Shown piece after piece: positions 55,991 through 64,000 of a stretch of 64,000 nucleotides of DNA. Positions within the stretch are counted from its first letter, which is position 1. Each line of letters begins with the position of its first letter. The translations under genes were made by a program, and so were the position numbers. Source of the DNA: Knufia peltigerae (lineage: Eukaryota; Ascomycota; Eurotiomycetes; Chaetothyriales; Trichomeriaceae); assembly GCA_030247855.1 (NCBI GenBank), contig JAPDRN010000006.1, forward strand, positions 496,001 to 560,000. Reading direction: 5' to 3'. The notes beneath the pieces were generated by a model. The model saw only the letters and a list, made by a program, of their open reading frames with translations, was not told the origin of the DNA and did no database searches.

Positions 55991-56844
55991 TTTCGCGGCA
56001 GTTTTAATCGATGATCATAAATGATGGAGTACCAAAAGGTCAACTCGAACAATTGTAGCTTGTCTGCGAGAGAGCTGGTTTCAACACAACTACGACTTAC
56101 GCTTACTGTAAGACTCGAATTCATCTTATCCATGAAGAAGAGAGAGGGACAGCCCAAGACCCACCCCCCTTCGGTTACGAAATGTCGTCCTCATCCCCCG
56201 CATCGCAAGGCTGTGTGAGAGGTTCGATTCTCTCCAACCAACATGATGTAACTCACGAGTAGGAGGACTTGGGGAAGGTGGTCAATCACTCGAGCCTAGT
56301 CGTTTTGAGGAGTGACGCTCTGGTACTTTGCAAAGCCTTGCCAATACTCGTACCCTGGTCGAGGTCTATTGCCGGAATCAATGGCCTTGTCAACCGCTTT
56401 TGCCGGACGCCAAGTCAACTTTACGTCTCGTCGAGGAGACCGTCTTGAACAACACCACACTAGCCAGTCTCATACGGACGGCATGGATCTTTTACTCCGC
56501 ATTGCTTACCCATTGGGGGGGGAAGGATTCTTCAGCGTTTACGGGGTACCTGGGGATTCCTCAGTTTTCCACGAGTACGATGAGCATTACTATATCAAAG
56601 GCATCGATATTGTACTAAAGTATCTACACAGCCGAAGCAATATAGCCGGACCGCATATGTATCTCGATCTCCACATCATATCGTTCCAACAACAAAAGAT
56701 GTTTGTCAACCTCTTCTGGCAATATAATAAGAGACTGCGGGACGATCCAGACACATCTCTCCCTGGTCGAGTGATATTCCATTGCCCCCCTCCCCAAAGC
56801 CGGAAACCCCTAACAGCGGTGTCATGTCCAAGTCATAACACATA
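55991..56844. other. Divergent promoter, lactonase-like / ACS-type MFS
   Basis: 854 nt between divergent starts. The frame 56312-56845 contains a VYGVPGD string reminiscent of thiamine-diphosphate enzymes, but nothing else fits. A GAGAG-GTTCGATT-CTCTC hairpin at 56215-56232 is not a tRNA (8-nt loop, no cloverleaf). Confidence 0.5.
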
Positions 56845-58892
56845 ATGTCTGCAACACACATCGACCAAAACCCCAAATCCAATACTGCGCACACGGAGTT
56901 CCAAGAAAAGTCCGTGGTTGACAATCGCGAGGGAGGCCATGAGGTTGTTTCTCAACAAGAGCTTGCCATTGACCCACAGACCGAGAGACGTATCAAGTAT
57001 GTAATGTTACATTGACTCCCCGAGGGAGGGGTCTTTAGTGTACAGCTCTTCAGCTGACCGAATCCCTCAAGACGCAAGATCGATATCAGGCTCCTACCCA
57101 TGTTAGGGTCCATGTACACCTTCTCATTGATCGATCGGACCAATGTCGGGGGAGCTCGAATCTCGGGTCTCGATCAGACGGTCGACCTCGACGTCGGTAA
57201 CCGAGCTTCTATCATCAGTGAGTCCTTTTTTCCCTCGTTCACTCCACGACGACCCCCGGAAGGTACTGACCGCCCGTGATAGTTCTAGTCTTTTACGTCG
57301 GATACGTGATTTTCGAGCTGCCTTCTAACCTGGTGAGTGGTTTTCGAGAAGTCTTGAATGCCGCTCATGCACACGAGAGAGATGATGTTAACTCCTTCCC
57401 TCTGTACAGGTCCTGAAAAAACTTGGTGCTGCAAACTGGTTGTCATTCCTAGGTGTGGCATGGGGTCTCATCTCGTTGGGGATTGGGTTAAGCAAGAATT
57501 GGGAGACCGTCGCGGCGCTCAGAGCCATGCTTGGTATTTTGGAAGCCGTAAGTTCATGTCTTGAGTCTCACAAGAGTACCATGCTCTCTTGGAACTGACG
57601 CCCCCTTTTTTCTCATAATGTTAGGGATTGTTTCCAGGATGCGTTTATTTGATATCGGCATGGTACCGGCGTTACGAGGTACAAAAGAGGTACGTACACG
57701 ATTCTTTCGTATAGAGAGACATGCACCAGTCACTGACGATGATACAGAATCGCAGTCTTTTTCATGACGGCCTCTTTCCTTTCCTCCTTCTCCAACATCT
57801 TGGCCTACGGATTGACCCAGATCGCGTCTGATCCCGTCAATGACGGTTGGAAGTGGATATTCGTCGTCGAGGGGGCCATCACCATAGGCATCTCGATATT
57901 GGCGTGGTTCGTCATTGTCGATTTCCCCGAAAGTTCTCGGAACAAGTTCCTGTCTCCGGAAGAGGTGCAGGTCGTCAAGAACAGACTGTTGGCGGAGAGA
58001 GGGAGCGCCGAGGGTGGCAAGGTGACTTGGAAAGTCATCAAGGAGACTGTGTTGGATTGGCAAGTGTGGAGCATGTGAGTATTATTGGTCCTCGCCCTCT
58101 TCTCATCGAAAACAACCCGTCATTTTCATTCTTGGTCAAGGGCCGTACGCGACAAAATGCTAACTTGTATTCAACAGAGCGACCGTCTACATGAGTGGTT
58201 CATGCGGGACATATGGATTTTTGTTCTTCTTGCCCATCATCCTCCGCAATGGCCTGGGGTATTCCCAATCGCTCTCGTTCTGTCTCACGGCTCCACCGGC
58301 GGCGTTGGCCGTCGTTTACGCCTTGGGGATCTCGTGGGCCGCCGACAAGTACCGCGTCCGAGGTCCGTTCATCCTCATGCACTGTGTTCTTGGGGTCGTG
58401 GGGCTGTGTATGATTGGGTTTCTCAATCGTCCTACGCCGCGATACGTCGGGTCTTTCTTGGGTGAGTGTGGGACGAACGGGCTCATCGTGACAGGGCTCG
58501 CATGGGGTCAGAACAACGTCAGGAGCGACGCCAAGAGAAGCGTCACCACCGCCATACAGGTCATGATGGCTGCTGTGGGAGGCATCTATTCCGCATTGGT
58601 ATTTCGACAACAGGTGAGGTTACCCCCTCCATATCGCGGACTACCGAAAATGAAGCACGATGTACCTACTGCATTTCACACACAACCGAGCGAAAGGAAG
58701 CAGACAAGGACTGACGTGAATGATTAGGACGCTCCTGATTATGTCCCGGGCTTGGTGGCCACAGGGGCCCTGATACTGCTGGCGGGGGCACTGACTCTCA
58801 TCACTTGTCCCCTGTTGATCAAGGCGAATCGACAAGCCGATAGGGGTGAGAGGGTGATCGAAGAATCCCCGGATTTCAGATATACTTGGTGA
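56845..58892 (+). CDS. MFS transporter, ACS family (Dal5/Tna1-like organic-acid carrier)
   Basis: Eight exons (56845-56996, 57072-57217, 57283-57332, 57410-57547, 57625-57689, 57748-58074, 58178-58613, 58728-58892), all junctions in frame, about 492 aa. Twelve-helix anion:cation symporter of the plasma membrane. Family landmarks: KIDIRLLPMLGSMYTFSLIDRTNVGGARI in the first span and loop (the D-R-x-N-x-G-x-A pattern), FYVGYVIFELPSNLVLKKLG, GLFPGCVYLISAWYRRYEVQKR, then FVVEGAITIGISILAWFVIVDFPE. Such carriers import allantoate, nicotinate or other carboxylates. It is divergent from the lactonase-like gene, fitting uptake of an acid or lactone substrate; that link is inference. Confidence 0.92.
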
Positions 58893-59366
58893 TAATAGAC
58901 CGATCCTCGGACTTGCTCTCCTTTTGGGACTTTGGTGTGGGCTTTGTCGTGGACATGAAGGATCTGTCTAGAGAAATGCGAGAATCGCAATGCGGGGTGG
59001 GTCGGTGGTTGTTTTTCCTTCCATCTCGTAGCTACGACCAAAGCTTTAGACACTTCATGGTCGCAGTATAGAAATCATAACACGAATGGAGATTTTCAAG
59101 GCATAGATGTTGGAGCTTGGACTAAAAAGTAATTCCATTCGATACATGGGACAAAATGATATAATTCATTGAAGAAGTTATAGGGATTGAAGAATATACA
59201 GAGTCAAATCAGACAGATACATGTCCTTGTTATATTCCCTGTAGGTGTGGGTCTCTCGCTCGATGGATTTGAGAGGTACCCTCTTACCAGAAGTGATAAA
59301 CAATTGACTCTGTTTCCGTTTCCTGTTTGTCTCCAACATCCTTTCTACCACTTCCGCGCACTCCTT
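58893..59366. other. Convergent spacer, MFS / SDR
   Basis: 3' ends face each other over 474 nt. AT-rich in the middle (59090-59210), no gene. Confidence 0.5.
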
Positions 59367-60632
59367 TCACCTTTTCTTGCCGGCCGATTTCTTATCTTCC
59401 TCCAAAGCCTTGACGACGTCGACGATGGCCTCGTTTTTCCTACTGGTCCACGCGTGGGGTCCGGGACCTGGGTCGTTCAACAAAAACACCTCGCGCCATC
59501 GATCCGGGTGGGTGACCTCCAATACAGTTCCTGGCGGGTATTTGTTTTTGTTGGGAACATCAAAGGCCACCGCCATCATCCCCCTCGCGATCTCGTCGGT
59601 CGAACACAACTTGTCCTTGTCGGGGTCGACGAACCGGATGGCCTCGGGGTGGTCGTACATCAGAGGGGACATGGTCGGCCCGGGGGCCACGGCCGTGACT
59701 CGGATGCCTTCCATGTCGTAGAGGGGTGCCATGGCCCGGGCAAAGTTGGAGACTCCCTGTTTCGCGGCCCCGTAGAGGGGGGTCAGGATGCTGGATTTTT
59801 GGGCGCCCGTCGACGAGACCAGGACGATGTTGCCCCGTACGCCGGTCTGGACCCAACGGCGGATGGCGATGCGGGACATCTTCAGAGGGTGGTCCAGGTT
59901 GATCCGAAGGATCTTGTAACTACTGTCGTCCTTGTCGTTCCAAAAATTGGGGGCAGACTAGAGAAAAGGACACATGATCATTCAGTAGAGATCAAACAAG
60001 GAGATGAAGGAAAAAAAGAGAAAACAAGGATGAAGGGAAAAGTGGCGTTGGTTGGTAGAAAGTAAAGGGGTAGGAGATAGTAGGTAAAAGGTAAAAGGGG
60101 GGTTAGGTAGGTAATCAGTCATAGTCCTCGCATCGCAAACGTACAGGTTCATAAATGCCGGCCCCTGGACAGACGACGTACGGCACACCACCGAATTCCT
60201 TTTCGTACGTATCAAAGGCCTTTTCGAGTTGTGGCCAATCACTCACGTCGGTCTTTGTGAATGCTATCCGTGGACTCGACTCGCTATTGTCGTTTTGGTC
60301 TTGTTTCAACGTGTCGATCCAAGCCTGTGCTTCACGGTGTAAAGTGAGATCACAGATCAATACGTTACAACCTGCTTGGTGTAACGCTTTTGTAAACGCG
60401 AGACATATTCCTGTGACCGACGGACGATGATGGTTTGTCAAAGTCAGCATTCTGTGGTTTTGAAAGGGGTCATATATAAATTTGCAACATTGACATCTCG
60501 TAGTGATGGAAACCATAGATATCAGAGTAGGGGAAAGATGAAGAAAAAAAGAGTCATCTTACCTGAACCACCTCCCGTCACAATTGCCCCTTTTCCTGTT
60601 AGATCGACTTGTTGTTGTTGTTGTTGTGACAT
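59367..60632 (-). CDS. Short-chain dehydrogenase/reductase
   Basis: NAD(P)-dependent oxidoreductase of about 308 aa from exons 60563-60632, 60145-60410 and 59367-59957, introns of 152 and 187 nt. The N-terminus is MS followed by six Gln (a CAA run), then VDLTGKGAIVTGGGS|GICLAF, the TGxxxGxG cofactor motif. NADB features: ICDLTLHREA (Asp after beta 2, suggesting NAD), TKTDVSDW, CPGAGIYEP (the NAG-like loop), catalytic Ser in VLVSSTGAQ and YGAAKQG for Y-x3-K. SHxx and APGPTMSPL follow. It resembles the 15-hydroxyprostaglandin dehydrogenase-like group. It may oxidise an alcohol produced by the neighbouring lactonase; inference. Confidence 0.92.
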
Positions 60633-61515
60633 TTTGTTGTTCAAATTCAAAAGCAAAAAGGATTCTCAACAGGATAGAGACACTGTAGGTGTATTGAAAA
60701 TGCAGTCGTCTCACTCGTTACTCAAATCGAACGTTCACTTTTTGGAGTAGAGAGGTATCTGAACCTCAGTAGATAACTCCGTAGTAGATGTTGTATGTTG
60801 AAACTGGTCTCCCCGCGATAAATACTACTCGTCCTTGTCGACATCAACAATTCAAGTCACTAGTTGTCATCCCTCTTCTTTTCCCTCGAGTCTCCAATAG
60901 TTCTTCCTCCTCCTCCACATTTCAGGACTACCGAGGACAATGGGAAATCGGGGGAGGCTTACGGAGTACTAGATGGGATGTCAATTTTGAGAGCCGAACA
61001 TTCATAGCCGACATTACCGGACCAGTACTTATTCATAGTAAGTACTCACTACCGAGCATACCAAAACAGAAAAACCATACGAGTACCAGACACGAAATAT
61101 CGGAACCAGGCACGTTGAATAGATTGGCAATAAAGAATATCGAATTCTCCTTCTAGTATAGCTCACAAGGCTTCAATACTTGTACAGGACAGACGAAGTC
61201 AGAACCATCGATCTCATAGGATTCTCAATTAACCGAACCTGTTCTACATTTACTTACCTCCATTCTTTGCACATTGTCTGCGAACCAAAATTATATCCAT
61301 CACTAATGGTCAAAAGGACCCTCTATGATTCAAATCTCAACCGTCAAAGTCGTGTCTCGGTATCCAGATAGCAATTCCCCAAAACGCTAGCAATAGTGTA
61401 ACCCTGCACCTCTGACCAAATCCCATCCTACCCTTCTCAACTTAAGCAGGCCGATGGTAATACTCGCTAAATTCTTCGCAAATGATTTTCTCAAAACGGA
61501 CACCGAATCCTTTCT
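60633..61515. other. Upstream region of SDR, 3' flank of ligase gene
   Basis: No gene supported. Exact TACGGAGTA at 60960-60968. Short frames at 60788-61156 and 61180-61371 have no features. Confidence 0.5.
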
Positions 61516-64000
61516 TCACACCACGCCATCATCACAATGCAAGCTTCGTAAGAGACTCGTAGCCTGCCGCCAATTCGTAAGGACATCTGCCACGAGTTTG
61601 TCCTTTCTGCCATTGTCGTATAAGCTTGGTCTTGTAGTGCCGGAACCCTCTCCAGAACTATGCAATATCTCTGGAGGACAGAATCTCCCGCCAGTCGAAA
61701 AGAGCACCGCGCCCTTGAAGTGGTAACGTAGTGGTGAGTCAACCAGTCGCAAACAAAATTCACACAGTTGCGAATCATCATCACATTTGCAAGGATGATT
61801 CTCTGTAGGCATCAAAGGCAGAGCTTGCATGCCGTAGAAGATGACAAGTTTCTGCTGCATCTTCTCCCGAGAACAAGAAGAAATCTTGGGTTGCCTTCCT
61901 GGTCTGCCCGACCCACGCATCAACCGCGACCGTAGCACAGAGACCGTCTTGGCAACTTGGTAGATCTCTTTCGCGATGTCTTCTGGTTCCGAGCAGTCAA
62001 GTAAACGAACGAGTACATAGTGGCCCATCAAGAGCTCGCTTTGATTGGCTGGCCGTGGAATAAAGCCATTTTGGAAAGCGTGCTCCTTTTGAATGGACGA
62101 CCAGTGTGAAGATAGAGTGTAACGAGCGAAATCGTTGATGCTAAGCTGGGGGATCCCAGGAGAGGGCTGAGTCTGGCTCGGGGGATCTTTATCGAATTCC
62201 CTTTGTGGTGCGGGATCTAGAAGCTGTTCAACTGCACGGGAACTGCCAGCCTTCTTCGACGCAGCCCCGGCAACGCGGTTGTGATTGAGGCTGTTCTCCA
62301 CTGCACCATCAACTGTCATGTCGCCTGCCGAGTGCTTACCGGAGGACGGTAACTTTTCAGGATTCTCCTTGTCCGAGGGAGTTCGAGTCAGCTTGACAGG
62401 GAGCCCGTCACGTCCACGTTGAGGTAATCCGGCCGACAAGTCAGAAAGAGGACGACGTTGTCGACCTGTGGGCGGAGTTATGATTGTCGACTGGCTGATG
62501 GGCGAATGTCGAGTTCTATGATTTCTCGAGGGAGGGCGAAAGACGGGCGGAGGTTCAAAGGCCCTGATATGGTTTTGAAAGCCGCTGATAGCAGACACTG
62601 GTCGACTTATACTTCCAGCCACGGGGCTGGTATGCGGTCTCGGTCTATCAGCGAAGATGAGTATAGCAGATTGCCCCGTTTGTATGGTTCTGCTAGGGTG
62701 CTGACGCAAATAGGAGACCGTGTTTTCGTTGAAGCCCTCCTTTGAACCAAACGATCGTGTGATAGACACATCGTTGACTCTTGAGAACGCTTTGCCACGT
62801 CTCGCGTTGTGGCTGCTCTCATCAGAGTGTTCAATATCGACCAGCTTTCGTTTTGATGGGCGAACTGTTTCCCCATCCCTTGCAGAGGGGCTCGACAAAC
62901 TCTCGCGTTCTCGACCTCGTCCGTCGATCGCAGTCGACTCTTGCAGAGTAAGCGCTTTGGTATCTGAACCCATGTTTCGGCGTTGACCCTGCCCGAATGT
63001 CATGACAGAACTCGTGGAAACCACCCTACTTCCAGAGCGTAATATATCGCTTTCGGCGTTCTGGAGACTTCTGTCGATGCTCGACGCAGGTCGTGTCTTG
63101 CATGGTGTGTCAATGGTCTGAGCCACTTGATTCAGAGAATTAGATAGGGCGCTCACAGAAGGACTGGCGGTGGTCTCAGATACTGAATCCAAACGGGCAT
63201 CTTTCCCATCAGCTGCAATCAACCGGGCTATCCAATCGGTCTCTTCTTTGATTTCCCGGGCCGAAATCGCTTCCATACTCTGTTCTGCTTGCTTTTGCAC
63301 TTCCTCAAAAGAACTGGTCTCCGTGAACGGCCTATCAGAATGCACTTTGATCACTCGGGGAAATCGTGGCACCATATGTCTGGCGTCTTGTGGACGCTCA
63401 AAGCCAGCACCCATGACCTCAACAACAAAGGGCACTTTGAACAATTCCGAGGGGGCTCTCATACCCTTCATTTCCTTGGAATCAGGCCAAACCGTAAAAT
63501 GATCGATCGAATTCGCAAATGGTACTCGATGCATCTGGCCCTGTGCATTGAGATGAAGTACATCCTCTTTCGGTACACCATGGGAAGACACAGTCTGTAG
63601 TATGCGGAAGATGGGTTTTACATCAAATCGGCGCACCTCCTCCTTGTTCTCAAGGCAGGCGATGTAGAATGTTGTCCATGAGAGCGACCCGAGTTGAAGT
63701 TCTTCAACGATGCTTGGGTCTCGTCGACCACCAATGATGCAAAGATCAACCGCATCTCCACATCCTTTGATGTAATCCTTCTTGAGCTTGATTACACTTT
63801 GGGAGTGTAAGAAGGAAAAGTATGGATCATCACAACCTTTGAGCACGAGTCCTTCCCATCTATGCCGAATAGCATGCGCGAACACATCTAGCAGTCCACG
63901 TCTTGCGTCACTGCTCCTGAAGTTGATGACCTGTCGGTACGCGAGTTGGGATTCTCCTTCCTCGGTTCGCACGATCTGCTCAAGGCGTTGTCTTCGGTCA
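61516..64000 (-). CDS. ATP-dependent DNA ligase-domain protein, partial (5' end outside window)
   Basis: The open frame runs off the right edge, so only the C-terminal 827 or so residues are here. The first 130 visible residues hold ligase motif IV (RHRWEGLVLKGCDD, near 63847-63885) and motif V (VIKLKKDYIKG, near 63775-63800), with the OB-fold-like segment continuing to FPRVIKVHSDRPF. The upstream adenylation motif KxDG lies outside the window. After that comes a long Ser/Arg/Pro-rich, apparently disordered region of about 450 residues, and then a Cys/His-containing C-terminal part (CKCDDDSQLCEFC). Fungi have such proteins distinct from LIG1 and LIG4; their role in repair is poorly known. No introns are needed in the visible part. 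Confidence 0.82.
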   Translation of the reverse strand, partial: DRRQRLEQIVRTEEGESQLAYRQVINFRSSDARRGLLDVFAHAIRHRWEGLVLKGCDDPYFSFLHSQSVIKLKKDYIKGCGDAVDLCIIGGRRDPSIVEELQLGSLSWTTFYIACLENKEEVRRFDVKPIFRILQTVSSHGVPKEDVLHLNAQGQMHRVPFANSIDHFTVWPDSKEMKGMRAPSELFKVPFVVEVMGAGFERPQDARHMVPRFPRVIKVHSDRPFTETSSFEEVQKQAEQSMEAISAREIKEETDWIARLIAADGKDARLDSVSETTASPSVSALSNSLNQVAQTIDTPCKTRPASSIDRSLQNAESDILRSGSRVVSTSSVMTFGQGQRRNMGSDTKALTLQESTAIDGRGRERESLSSPSARDGETVRPSKRKLVDIEHSDESSHNARRGKAFSRVNDVSITRSFGSKEGFNENTVSYLRQHPSRTIQTGQSAILIFADRPRPHTSPVAGSISRPVSAISGFQNHIRAFEPPPVFRPPSRNHRTRHSPISQSTIITPPTGRQRRPLSDLSAGLPQRGRDGLPVKLTRTPSDKENPEKLPSSGKHSAGDMTVDGAVENSLNHNRVAGAASKKAGSSRAVEQLLDPAPQREFDKDPPSQTQPSPGIPQLSINDFARYTLSSHWSSIQKEHAFQNGFIPRPANQSELLMGHYVLVRLLDCSEPEDIAKEIYQVAKTVSVLRSRLMRGSGRPGRQPKISSCSREKMQQKLVIFYGMQALPLMPTENHPCKCDDDSQLCEFCLRLVDSPLRYHFKGAVLFSTGGRFCPPEILHSSGEGSGTTRPSLYDNGRKDKLVADVLTNWRQATSLLRSLHCDDGVV

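Noticed and set aside
56185..56250. tRNA-like GTTCGATT hairpin
   Set aside because: The loop is 8 nt, not 7, and no acceptor, D or anticodon arms can be drawn.
56312..56845. VYGVPGD string suggesting a thiamine-diphosphate enzyme fragment
   Set aside because: Only seven residues fit; the rest of the frame shows no resemblance and there is no intron pattern.
23290..60632. Whole region as an intact Starship element with the recombinase as captain
   Set aside because: No target-site repeats or second border could be identified by eye, and the recombinase-like gene looks damaged; kept only as a hypothesis about origin.

Overview
The window is genomic DNA of a filamentous ascomycete (Pezizomycotina). 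The evidence is short introns of about 45-150 nt with GT(A/G)(A/C)G...(C/T)AG borders and CTAAC-like branch sites, two Zn2Cys6 transcription factors, fungal-type transporter families (PDR/ABC-G, TRI12-like MFS, ACS/Dal5-like MFS, YAT permease) and fungal homogentisate-pathway enzymes. A black-yeast relative (Chaetothyriales) is a guess from the aromatic-catabolic content, not something the sequence proves. All gene models were spliced by eye, and reading frames close across every listed junction.

Left part (0.7-25 kb): O-acetylhomoserine sulfhydrylase (-), a drug-type MFS (+), a MARVEL membrane protein (+), a CxxC-type glutathione transferase (-), a secreted GH51 arabinofuranosidase (+), then two very large ABC transporter genes in tandem on the minus strand: a PDR/ABC-G pump of 1498 aa and an ABC-A protein of about 1621 aa. 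Next is a gene derived from a mobile element, with a tyrosine-recombinase-like core fused to C2H2-like fingers and a damaged or unresolved 5' end.

Middle (26.7-41.6 kb): a catabolic block. An alpha/beta hydrolase is followed by a CYP504-like P450 (phenylacetate hydroxylase type), fumarylacetoacetase, and a divergently transcribed homogentisate 1,2-dioxygenase. A nine-exon Zn2Cys6 regulator, a CocE/PepX-type hydrolase and a TRI12-like MFS follow. P450, dioxygenase and fumarylacetoacetase would take (hydroxy)phenylacetate through homogentisate to fumarate and acetoacetate; the maleylacetoacetate isomerase step has no recognisable gene here. The promoter shared by dioxygenase and fumarylacetoacetase holds two CGG/CCG dyads that suit a Zn2Cys6 regulator.

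Right part (42-64 kb): a hypothetical gene next to repeated sequence and palindromes, a secreted GMC oxidoreductase, a phospholipid-scramblase-like protein with a probable mitochondrial presequence, a YAT amino-acid permease, a second Zn2Cys6 regulator, a metallo-beta-lactamase-fold lactonase-like enzyme, an ACS-family MFS carrier, a short-chain dehydrogenase, and at the right edge the 3' part of an ATP-dependent DNA ligase-domain gene with a long disordered tail. Hydrolases, oxidoreductases, carriers and two regulators lie close together between 26.7 and 60.6 kb. They may form one extended, possibly modular, catabolic supercluster for phenylacetate-derived or lactone/ester substrates; that is inference.
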